Below are positions 34,116-42,322 of a stretch of 64,000 nucleotides of DNA, in pieces. The notes beneath the pieces are model-generated. The model worked only from the letters and a program-made list of their open reading frames with translations, had not been told where the DNA came from and searched no databases. Position numbers and translations under genes: made by a program. The stretch comes from Verrucomicrobiota bacterium (lineage in GTDB: Bacteria > Verrucomicrobiota > Verrucomicrobiia > Limisphaerales > Fontisphaeraceae), in assembly GCA_037139415.1 (NCBI GenBank), contig JBAXGN010000009.1, positions 1-64,000 of the forward strand, given 5' to 3'. Every line of letters begins with the position of its first letter. Position 1 is the first letter of the stretch.

Positions 34116-37100
34116 CTATTTCAAGGGCCAGCCACCGTGCGATTCAATGGTTTTGTCAATCTCGCCCATCAGCCGTTTGGTTTCCAGCAGCGCGTGGATG
34201 ATTTTTGCGTAGCCAGCCTGGTCGTCATAAGCCAGGGCGCGGCCCACGCGGTCCTTCAGCCATTTCTCGGCTGGCCGGTAGCCGCCAATCGGGAATTCCC
34301 AAGCGGCGGGCGGTACCCCTTCGAAATATTGTTTATCATTGACCCAGACGCGGCCCGGGGCTGTACCAATGGGCGGTTGGTAGCGGACTTCTGCGATGAC
34401 ATCGTTGCCTTTGATTGGGAAGGTCGGCCCTTGATTGTCGCCAAGACCGCGTGCGTGCAAGTTCACCAATTCGCCTCCGCAATCAGCCAGTTTACGGAAT
34501 AATTCAAAGTGGCTGGTCAAGGGCAGGCGCGGGAAATCGGCGCGGAGAAAATCCGCGTAACGCTTACGGTACGTTGGGCTATGAAACACCGCGTAGGCGT
34601 ACTGAAAAATCAATTCCGGGCCGACTTCTTTTTTCCCCGGACGCCCCAAGCCTTCCGGCACAAACTTCACGCCCAACCGTTCACAAAAGTCGCGGATAAA
34701 CGCGGCGCTCAGGTTTGGCCGCCGACCATTGTCATGGGCGAACAGGTCCGCTTCGGGAAGTTTGCCGTTGGGATAGAGATAGAGCGGAAATAGATAATTG
34801 ACTTCTTTGAGTGATACCGAATGCAGTTGAATTGAATAAAGGGAACAAAAGACGTGATTGAAACCACCGGCAATATCCAGTTTGCGTGTCGTGCAAAAAC
34901 TCAAATTCCCCTCGATAAACACATGTTGCATGACTTCCCGCCTGGGCATGCAATGGAACCCCCTTGAATTGCCGGTATAATAGGTCCAGCGCAGGTCGAA
35001 CGGGCGATAGAGAATCCGCTGAAGATGTTCTTTTTGAGGACCATCATTCAATAAATCTTGTTTTGCAAGGGTGACCTTCCAATCGCGACTATCGTCGCCA
35101 AGATGGAATTGTTTGACAGCCTCTTCCGGCGGCAGGGCGATGAAACGTTTTATCCGAGCCCACATTTCAGCATTGGTAAAATGGACACACAAATCATCGC
35201 GGCCCGTAGCGATCCCCAGACTGTTCACCGGCATCATCTCGGTCACCTTCCACCCGCGTTGGTATTCGACGCGGCGCTTCTTATCCTGGGGAATAAAGAG
35301 GTAGGCGGGGGAAGCGGGTTCCAGCACCGTCCAGGTGGTGCTCTTTACGTGATTGCCGTCCAGCCATTCGTATTTGGTTTTGCGTTGCGCGCCCCACAGG
35401 CTGGCGTGGCGGACCACGGCGGGTTTCTTGGCCTGCTTTTTTGCGCCCGGCGGCAGTTTGACGAAGATGCCAATCGCCACGCCTTGCTGGATGTCAAAAA
35501 CGTTTTTGTCCGGTTCGCCGGTGCCGGGGACGGTTTCCTTCTTCTTGGAGTTGCCGTGGAGGTCGAGGACGTAAATCTCATCGAACGTCTGCATGAGATG
35601 TTGGCGCATCCCGCGAAACGTTGGGTTGTCGAGGTAGCCATGATTGGTGATGAACGCCAGGATGCCTTGCCCGGTCTGTTCGATGCGCCATTGGCCCCAG
35701 CGCAGGAATTTCACGTAATCATCCTGAAGCCATTTGGGATTGCGCTCGCCCAGCGGGGCGCCATCGCAAAAGTAATAGTCGCGGACGAGTTGGCCGATCC
35801 ACTCGCCTTTGTTGGCGCTATGCCCGGAATACGGCGGGTTACCGAGCACGACGAGCACGGGTTTGTGGCGTTTGACTTCGTAAGCTTGGTTGGCCTCCTC
35901 ACTGAGCATCCGCAAGGGGCCGAGCTGTTGGGCGGCGTGTTCCAAATCTTCAAGCGTGTTGGTCAGAAAAATATTGAGGCGCTCGCCGGCCTGTGGTTCG
36001 TAGCTCCATTGTTGACGGAAGAGCGGCTCCTCATCCCACGCGGCCAGCGCCAGGCCGAGCTTGAAGTGGGCCACGGCGTAAGGCGCCATCAACAGTTCAA
36101 ACCCAAAGAGGCGCGGCAGCAAGTGTTCATGCACGTAGCTGCTCCATTGGCCGGCGTTTTTGCCCGCCTTGAACTGGCTGCGGATAAAATCCAGCACCGT
36201 GTAAAGAAACGTGGCGGTGCCGGTGGCGGGATCGAGAATCAGGACGCGGTGGCTCTCTTCCCGGGTGGTCTTCCCGCCGTCGCGCCGTTCGGTGGTGATT
36301 TTGGAGCGGTCCGCCAGCCCTTGTTTGAGTCCAAACTGGTCCTTGAGCACGGCGTCAATGCTCTGGACGATGTAATTCACCACGGGCTCGGGGGTATAAT
36401 AAACGCCGCGCAGTTCGCGCAACTTGGGGTCGTAGGCTTGGAGAAAGGTTTCGTAAAAATGAACCACCGGATCGCGGCGCGGACCGCGTTTGCCAAAGTC
36501 TTCGAGGAGGACCGCCATGTTGGCGTGGTCCAGCGTCTGGATGAGGTCTTCGACAAAGCCGGCGAACGGCTCGTCATCCAGGGCGGAACCGGTGATTTGC
36601 TCGAAGAAACCGCGCAGGAAAGGATTGGTGCGCGGGATGAGTTTGCGGGCGGTGTCCCGGGTGAATCTGGGGGCCGGACTGGAAGCCCGGGCGCTGAACA
36701 AACCATAGGCCAGCGTTTGCGCAAACATGTCGGCGAACTCGTGAATGGCAGCGGGGGTGTCGGCGGCGAGTTCTGGCAAAAGCGTGCTGGCAAAGGCGGC
36801 CCGCCAATCGGCCAGTTGTTGGGAAGCGCGGCCGGTCTGAAACGCTTCCACAATGATGTTGCGGATCAAATGGGTCAGCCGGGCGAGCCGATGGGCGAGT
36901 TCCTCAGCCGAGGCGATGTCCAGCGGGCGTTGGTTGAGAAACCCGCGCAGCAGTTCCAAGACCTTGGCTTGTTCGGCTGCGGTGGTCGGGACCAACTTGC
37001 CGATGGAAACCGGGTTGGCCAGTCGGGCGGAAATGCGCCGCTCGCCGTGGACATACCAGCGGAATTCCAAATAGTCGGTCAGGATCAGATTGGGCAACGC

Positions 37101-37376
37101 GTCCCGATAACGCTTGAGTTGCTCAGATTGTTCCACTTCATCCAGATCCGCGCCGAGGTCTTTGGCCTCGATGTATCCCAGGGTGAAATGATTGGGGGGC
37201 TGGCTGATAACATAATCCGGCGCGCCGCATGCGGAACGTTTTGGCTCGTTGGTTGCTGTCACCTGTGTTTGCAAACCCTCCACGAACTCCTTGAGCGCGG
37301 GGCGGTGCGTATGCTCGGTGGCATTGTGCTGCCGGCAGGCTCGCTCCAGCGCTTCCAGATATTCGGTAGCGATCAT
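34116..37376 (-). CDS. Single-chain restriction-modification enzyme (type IIG/ISP-like, no helicase)
   Basis: 1,086 aa from ATG 37376; GTG 37445 in the same frame would add 23 residues. Residue numbers follow the ATG. The N-terminus has a PD-(D/E)xK nuclease pattern: Asp54 in APDYVIS and Glu70/Lys72 in GYIEAKDLG. The gamma-type N6-adenine methyltransferase core has motif I DPATGTATFL (about 382) and motif IV NPPYSG (about 513). The last about 450 residues match the C-terminal specificity region style of type ISP enzymes. LlaGI-type ISP proteins carry a translocase between nuclease and methylase; here only about 300 helical residues are present, with no Walker motif. So it should modify adenine and cut near its site, as type IIG enzymes do. 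Confidence 0.8.
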   Translation of the reverse strand: MIATEYLEALERACRQHNATEHTHRPALKEFVEGLQTQVTATNEPKRSACGAPDYVISQPPNHFTLGYIEAKDLGADLDEVEQSEQLKRYRDALPNLILTDYLEFRWYVHGERRISARLANPVSIGKLVPTTAAEQAKVLELLRGFLNQRPLDIASAEELAHRLARLTHLIRNIIVEAFQTGRASQQLADWRAAFASTLLPELAADTPAAIHEFADMFAQTLAYGLFSARASSPAPRFTRDTARKLIPRTNPFLRGFFEQITGSALDDEPFAGFVEDLIQTLDHANMAVLLEDFGKRGPRRDPVVHFYETFLQAYDPKLRELRGVYYTPEPVVNYIVQSIDAVLKDQFGLKQGLADRSKITTERRDGGKTTREESHRVLILDPATGTATFLYTVLDFIRSQFKAGKNAGQWSSYVHEHLLPRLFGFELLMAPYAVAHFKLGLALAAWDEEPLFRQQWSYEPQAGERLNIFLTNTLEDLEHAAQQLGPLRMLSEEANQAYEVKRHKPVLVVLGNPPYSGHSANKGEWIGQLVRDYYFCDGAPLGERNPKWLQDDYVKFLRWGQWRIEQTGQGILAFITNHGYLDNPTFRGMRQHLMQTFDEIYVLDLHGNSKKKETVPGTGEPDKNVFDIQQGVAIGIFVKLPPGAKKQAKKPAVVRHASLWGAQRKTKYEWLDGNHVKSTTWTVLEPASPAYLFIPQDKKRRVEYQRGWKVTEMMPVNSLGIATGRDDLCVHFTNAEMWARIKRFIALPPEEAVKQFHLGDDSRDWKVTLAKQDLLNDGPQKEHLQRILYRPFDLRWTYYTGNSRGFHCMPRREVMQHVFIEGNLSFCTTRKLDIAGGFNHVFCSLYSIQLHSVSLKEVNYLFPLYLYPNGKLPEADLFAHDNGRRPNLSAAFIRDFCERLGVKFVPEGLGRPGKKEVGPELIFQYAYAVFHSPTYRKRYADFLRADFPRLPLTSHFELFRKLADCGGELVNLHARGLGDNQGPTFPIKGNDVIAEVRYQPPIGTAPGRVWVNDKQYFEGVPPAAWEFPIGGYRPAEKWLKDRVGRALAYDDQAGYAKIIHALLETKRLMGEIDKTIESHGGWPLK

Positions 37377-37536
37377 AATAGTGTCAGACGAATCGGCACG
37401 GCTCAGGAGCGTAATCCAAGACTGCGGACGGGTCAAACTATTCACGCCACACTTTTTCCACGCTTCCCGCTTGCCATGCTATTGTTTCTGATGCATTGAT
37501 AGGGGGGTTGGTTGTGCCAGATTGGCGCATGGTAAA

Positions 37537-38913
37537 ATGAATAAAGCAATGTTACTGATCGTGGACGATGAGAAAACGACGCGGGAAGGACTCCGGGCCG
37601 CGTTGGAAGATCGTTACGATGTGTATGTGGCTGAGGATGCTGCAATGGCCATGGAATTGTTGGAACGCGATCATTTCGACGTGCTTCTGACTGATTTTCG
37701 GTTGCCCAATGAGGATGGGATGAAGTTAATCACCCGGGCCAAATCCCTTTCCAAACCACCGGTCTGCATCCTGATGACGGCTTACGGTTCCGAGGAACTG
37801 GCGGTGGACGCGATGAAACGGGGTGCTGATGACTATATCGCCAAGGGGCGCCTGCAGATTGACGAGTTGGAGATGCGCATTGCCCGGTCGCTTCGGCAAC
37901 AGAATTTGGAGACGGAAAACACCACGTTGCGCCAGCAGTTGGATAGCAAGTTCGGGCTGGAAAATATCATCGGTGAATCAGGCGTCATGCGGGAGGTCTT
38001 TGACTGCGTGCGCCAAGTGGCGCCCACGCGCGCCACGGTCTTGATTCATGGTGAAAGCGGTACCGGTAAGGAATTGATAGCCAAGGCGTTACACCAACTC
38101 AGTCCACGTTCTCGGCAGCCTTTGGTCACCGTGCATTGCGCCGGGTTGCCAGCGACGCTGATCGAAAGTGAATTGTTTGGCCACGAGAAAGGAGCGTTTA
38201 CCGGGGCGCATGAGCGGCGGGTGGGGCGTGTCGAATTGGCGCAAGGCGGCACCTTGTTCCTGGACGAAATTGGCGAGATTGATGCCACCACCCAAGTGAA
38301 GTTGCTACGGTTCCTCGGGGAGCGCACCTTCGAACGGCTAGGGTCCAGCAAACCCTTGACAGCGGATGTGCGCCTGGTGACCGCCACCAACAAAAACCTG
38401 GCTGAGATGGTCAAAGCCGGCACGTTCCGCGAAGACCTGTATTTCCGGTTGCGCGTGGTGGAAATCAACCTGCCGCCGCTACGCGAGCGCCGGGGGGACA
38501 TTCCCAAGTTGGCATTGGCATTTCTCAAGGAGTTTGCGCGGGAAAACGGGCGGCGGGTGGCCGATTTTACGCCGGAGGCGATCGACGCATTGATGCGCCA
38601 TTCCTGGCCGGGCAACGTGCGCGAATTGCGCACCACCATTGAACATGCCGTGGTGTTTTGCCGGGAGGATAAAATCAGCGCGCGTGATCTGCCAGCGTCG
38701 GTGCGGGAAGGGGAGGTCACGGTTCCGGCCCCGCCCCGGAGCGAGGCGCCGCTGGATCCGCCGGATCTCACCGTGAAGAACGCCGAGAAACAGTTGATGA
38801 TCCGGGCGTTGCGGGAAACCGACGGGAACCGCAGCGAAGCGGCCCGCCGGATCGGCATGAGCCGCCGGACCTTTTACCGCAAACTTCAAACTTACGATTT
38901 GGAAAAATATTAA
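37537..38913 (+). CDS. Sigma-54-dependent response regulator (NtrC family)
   Basis: Receiver domain (about 1-120) with acidic pair VDDE and phospho-acceptor Asp in LLTDFRLP; the usual KPF loop is replaced by AKGRLQ. AAA+ domain with Walker A GESGTGKELIAKALH, GAFTGA loop (EKGAFTGAH), Walker B GGTLFLDEIGE and the R-finger region. C-terminal Fis-type helix-turn-helix (NRSEAARRIGMSRRTFYRKL). 458 aa from ATG 37537; TTG 37522 is also open. It sits directly before the EPS genes, much like the regulators of other EPS clusters, so it may activate them, though I found no clear -24/-12 promoter there. No histidine kinase nearby. Confidence 0.92.
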   Translation: MNKAMLLIVDDEKTTREGLRAALEDRYDVYVAEDAAMAMELLERDHFDVLLTDFRLPNEDGMKLITRAKSLSKPPVCILMTAYGSEELAVDAMKRGADDYIAKGRLQIDELEMRIARSLRQQNLETENTTLRQQLDSKFGLENIIGESGVMREVFDCVRQVAPTRATVLIHGESGTGKELIAKALHQLSPRSRQPLVTVHCAGLPATLIESELFGHEKGAFTGAHERRVGRVELAQGGTLFLDEIGEIDATTQVKLLRFLGERTFERLGSSKPLTADVRLVTATNKNLAEMVKAGTFREDLYFRLRVVEINLPPLRERRGDIPKLALAFLKEFARENGRRVADFTPEAIDALMRHSWPGNVRELRTTIEHAVVFCREDKISARDLPASVREGEVTVPAPPRSEAPLDPPDLTVKNAEKQLMIRALRETDGNRSEAARRIGMSRRTFYRKLQTYDLEKY

Positions 38914-38924
38914 TTCATTAACTT

Positions 38925-40757
38925 ATGTTTGGCCTGCAACACTGGATTCATCATTGGAGCGCGGGGCGCGGGGCGCACTATCTGAAGTTTCTGGTGCTGC
39001 TGTTGGGGGTCACGGCGCTGGCGGTGGTGTATGACTTTCGCGCCTACCGGGGATTTGCCACCATCGAGGCGATGGACACCGCGCAACTGGCGCGCAACCT
39101 TGCCGAAGGCAAGGGCTATACCACGCTATGCATCCGCCCCTTCAGCCTGTGTCTGCTCCAGAAGCACGCCAACCAGGATTTGGAGGACCTCTTGCGCCGG
39201 TTGCCGCCGGATCGGACCAAATGGACTCCGGACCAGCAGGCCAAAGCGGATGCGCTGGTGAAGCCCGCGCAATTGACCACGCCGCATCCCGACATCAGCA
39301 ATCCGCCGGGATATCCCTTCGCGCTGGCGGGACTGATGCTGCTGGTGCCGTTTGAGTACACCATTGACCCCTCGGTACGTTTCCAGATGTATCAGCCCGA
39401 ACTCGTGATCGCGATCTTTAACCAGATATTGTTTTTCCTGGCGGTGTGGATGCTGGTGGGCCTCGCCCGGCGTCTGCTGGATGATACCGCTGCATGGTTC
39501 TGCGCGCTGACGGTGCTGGGATCGGAATTATGGTGGCGGTTCACCCTCTCCGGGCATTCGACCGTGTTGTTACTGGTGATTTTTCTGGGGATTGTCTGGT
39601 GCCTGGTCTGGCTCGAACATGGAGCCGAGCAATTGATGAACATCTGGAAGATGCTGTTGCTGGCGGTGGTGCTTGGCGGTCTGGCCGGTGCCGGGATGTT
39701 GACACGTTACGCGTTTGGCTGGCTGCTGATCCCGGTGCTGTTGTTCATGGGCAGCTTTTTGGGGACGCGCCGATTACTGCTGTGCGGGGTCACGTGCGTC
39801 GTGTTTTGCGCCACCGTCAGTCCCTGGCTGGCGCGCAATTATGAGCTGACCGGAACGTTGTTTGGCACGGCGGGCTACAGTGTGCATGAGGGCACCTATA
39901 GTTTTCCAGACACCCGTCTGGTGCGTTCCGCGGACCCGGATTTCAGCCGGGTGGATGTGAGTGATATTCCGGATAAACTCTTGACAAATTTACGAACCAT
40001 GGTGACCAACGATCTGCCGCGCTTCGGCGGCAGTTGGGTCACGGCGTTCTTTTTGGTGGGACTGCTGTTGCCGTTCAAAAGCACCTCGCTCTCCCGCCTG
40101 CGGTATTTCCTGGCCTTTTGCCTCCTGACGTTCATCCTGGCCCAGTGCCTCGGCCGCACGCATCTGAGCGAGGAATCCCCCGAGGTGAACAGCGAAAACC
40201 TATTGATCATCCTGGCCCCGCTGGTGTTTCTTTACGGCACCGCCTTGTTCTTCGTGCTGGTCAGCCAGTCGCGCATTGGCGGGTGGGAAGTGCGTCCGGT
40301 CTTTATGGCAGCCTACCTCGGCATGGCTTGGTTGCCGCTGGGGCTGGGGCTCTCCGCGCGCACCTCGCCGGTGGCTTACCCCCCCTATAACCCGCCGGTG
40401 ATCCAGACCGTGTCGCATTGGATGCAGCCGGGGGACCTGATGATGAGCGACATGCCTTGGGCGGTGGCTTGGTATGGACACCGCACCTGCCTGTGGCTAT
40501 CCCTAAACTCCGAGCAGGAATTTCAATTTCTGCACAAACAGCGACGCATCAATGCGTTGTATTTGACCGCCCGAACCTTGGATAATCGGTTTATCACCCA
40601 GTGGGTGCGCGGCGAAAACCAAGGCTGGGGCGCCTTCATTGCGGAATCCTTGTTGCGCCGCGAAGTGCCCGAGGGTTTCCCCCTGACCAAGGCGTTTGCG
40701 GACCTGTTTCCCGAACAACTATTCCTGGCGGACCGCGCCCGATGGAAGCAGCCATAA
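38925..40757 (+). CDS. GT-C-fold membrane glycosyltransferase (family 39-like)
   Basis: 610 aa polytopic membrane protein with about 9-11 hydrophobic segments and a C-terminal periplasmic domain. The first loop carries acidic residues (FATIEAMDTAQLARNL) where ArnT/PMT-type transferases hold their catalytic Asp/Glu. These enzymes move a sugar from a polyprenyl-phosphate carrier to an acceptor outside the membrane. It begins 11 bp after the NtrC-type regulator and precedes the EPS export genes, so a role in completing the exopolysaccharide or glycosylating a surface protein is likely. Acceptor unknown. Confidence 0.72.
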   Translation: MFGLQHWIHHWSAGRGAHYLKFLVLLLGVTALAVVYDFRAYRGFATIEAMDTAQLARNLAEGKGYTTLCIRPFSLCLLQKHANQDLEDLLRRLPPDRTKWTPDQQAKADALVKPAQLTTPHPDISNPPGYPFALAGLMLLVPFEYTIDPSVRFQMYQPELVIAIFNQILFFLAVWMLVGLARRLLDDTAAWFCALTVLGSELWWRFTLSGHSTVLLLVIFLGIVWCLVWLEHGAEQLMNIWKMLLLAVVLGGLAGAGMLTRYAFGWLLIPVLLFMGSFLGTRRLLLCGVTCVVFCATVSPWLARNYELTGTLFGTAGYSVHEGTYSFPDTRLVRSADPDFSRVDVSDIPDKLLTNLRTMVTNDLPRFGGSWVTAFFLVGLLLPFKSTSLSRLRYFLAFCLLTFILAQCLGRTHLSEESPEVNSENLLIILAPLVFLYGTALFFVLVSQSRIGGWEVRPVFMAAYLGMAWLPLGLGLSARTSPVAYPPYNPPVIQTVSHWMQPGDLMMSDMPWAVAWYGHRTCLWLSLNSEQEFQFLHKQRRINALYLTARTLDNRFITQWVRGENQGWGAFIAESLLRREVPEGFPLTKAFADLFPEQLFLADRARWKQP

Positions 40758-40841
40758 AGCCGGACTCAATGGAAGAGGCTTTCAGTTTGGTGACAAACTC
40801 TTTTCATCCAGTTCAGACTCAAAAAAAATTAAAAATATCGT

Positions 40842-40870
40842 TTGACAGCTTTCGGATGGGAGGCTAAAAG
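40842..40870 (+). promoter_or_regulatory. Sigma-70-type promoter of the EPS export genes
   Basis: A perfect -35 TTGACA (40842-40847), exact 17-bp spacer and TAAAAG (40865-40870), 46 bases before ATG 40917. A stand-alone TATAAT at 40883-40888 is a second possible -10. The spacer holds GATGGGAGGCT, an 11-mer repeated before the kinase gene. Confidence 0.5.
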
Positions 40871-40916
40871 AGTTCCGGTTAATATAATTTGTGGGCAAGA
40901 ACGAGACGAATTTTTT

Positions 40917-42251
40917 ATGAATAAAGTAATCGTATCAGTTGGGTTGGTTGCGCTTAGCGCCGGTGGATTGCAGGCCATGAACTCATTAGCACTGAATCCC
41001 GTTCAATCATCACGATGGTGGAGCGCCTCCGTGGCGCTGCGCGGCTTCTATGATGATAATTATGTGTCCCGCTATAGCGGTAGTGAGACGGATAATGGGC
41101 GCAAAGGCAGCTTCGGTTTGGAAGTGCAGCCATCTATCTTCATCCATAAGGATTTAGAGGCCACCACCATATCGGCTGGATATACCTATGGTTTTCACCA
41201 TCAGGAACGCCGTGGCACCAGTGACCACTATCACCTGTTCAACGCCAGTGTGGTGCATAAGGTCTCGGACATCTCCACGTTGACGGTAACGGAATACTTT
41301 GCCATTGCGCAAGAGCCACAAATATTGAACCAAGATCAGGGGGGTGGTCTTCAGCAGCGCACGGATGGCAGCAATATTCGCAATACCGGTTCCGTTGAGT
41401 GGCGCAGCAAGATGAGCGACCAATTGGGTTACACGCTTGGGTATGCCAATACCTTGTTTTCATATCACGACAACAACCATAACTGGGTAACCCCTCCCGG
41501 TGGAACTCCTCCCAATTCGTATGCGGCCAAGCTGAATCGCATGGAACAGTTGCCTTCTGTGTCGCTGCGGTACGATGTGAAGACGGACACCACCGCGCTG
41601 GTCGGGTATCAATTTCAGGATGTATCTTATACGGAGAGTCGGGACATATTGGCACAGTGGGTGGACGGTGCTGGCAATGTGCGGACCTATATGCCCGATG
41701 CCCGTGATAGTCGCAGTCATTTCTACTTTGTCGGATTGGAACACACGTTCAATCCCAAGCTGAGTGGCTGGCTTCGCGTTGGGGCGATGACGGTTAGTTA
41801 CATCCGCCAAAACACTCCCACGCGCACCAATCCTTATGCCGACCTTGCGGCTTCCTACCGATATGCAGAAGGTTCGATGCTGCAATTGGGATTCCGCCAT
41901 ACTCGTTCAGCCACTGATTTGGCCGGGGCTCAACCCGGGACTGGCAGCCTTACGATGGACCAGGAGACCAGCATGGCGTATTTGAGCCTTAATCATGAAG
42001 TGACTAAGAAACTCTCAGTCAATGGCATGCTTTCCGCTCAGTATGGTGCTTTCCGTGGTGGTCCTTACGAGAATACCCACGAGCGCAGCTTAAATGCGAG
42101 TTTGGGTGGGGCGTATCAGTTTAACCGGAATTTAAGCCTTGAGGCCGGTTATAACTTCGATGTCGTGCCCTCTGATTTGCCAGCCGCTCCAGGTGAGCAG
42201 CGTGCCTATCATCGGAATTATTTCTGGCTGGGGATTAAAGCTACCTTATAA
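40917..42251 (+). CDS. Outer-membrane beta-barrel protein of the EPS locus
   Basis: 444 aa from ATG 40917 with a signal peptide (VIVSVGLVALSAGGLQA). The mature protein is a series of amphipathic strands with aromatic ends, and the last residues (NYFWLGIKATL) give an alternating hydrophobic terminal strand of the kind recognised for barrel assembly. It resembles BBP2-type outer-membrane proteins found in EPS clusters. Likely an export channel or accessory barrel for polysaccharide. The frame is open back to 40842, but that start would coincide with the -35 box. Confidence 0.75.
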   Translation: MNKVIVSVGLVALSAGGLQAMNSLALNPVQSSRWWSASVALRGFYDDNYVSRYSGSETDNGRKGSFGLEVQPSIFIHKDLEATTISAGYTYGFHHQERRGTSDHYHLFNASVVHKVSDISTLTVTEYFAIAQEPQILNQDQGGGLQQRTDGSNIRNTGSVEWRSKMSDQLGYTLGYANTLFSYHDNNHNWVTPPGGTPPNSYAAKLNRMEQLPSVSLRYDVKTDTTALVGYQFQDVSYTESRDILAQWVDGAGNVRTYMPDARDSRSHFYFVGLEHTFNPKLSGWLRVGAMTVSYIRQNTPTRTNPYADLAASYRYAEGSMLQLGFRHTRSATDLAGAQPGTGSLTMDQETSMAYLSLNHEVTKKLSVNGMLSAQYGAFRGGPYENTHERSLNASLGGAYQFNRNLSLEAGYNFDVVPSDLPAAPGEQRAYHRNYFWLGIKATL

Positions 42252-42275
42252 GCCACGCAATCGATTTGGCGAGAT

Positions 42276-42316
42276 GGGAGGCTGGAGAAAAATAATCTAG
42301 CCTCCCTTTAATTTTA
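42276..42316 (+). terminator. Terminator or attenuator hairpin between EPS genes
   Basis: Perfect 8-bp stem GGGAGGCT (42276-42283) / AGCCTCCC (42299-42306) with a 15-base loop, followed by TTTAATTTTA. It ends 7 bases before the kinase start codon, so it could weaken read-through from the barrel gene or hide the kinase ribosome site. Confidence 0.5.
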
Positions 42317-42322
42317 GTCATT

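Noticed and set aside
35058-37499. 813-codon plus-strand open frame
   Set aside because: Exactly antisense to the R-M gene, whose motifs are clear; open only because of GC-rich codon bias.
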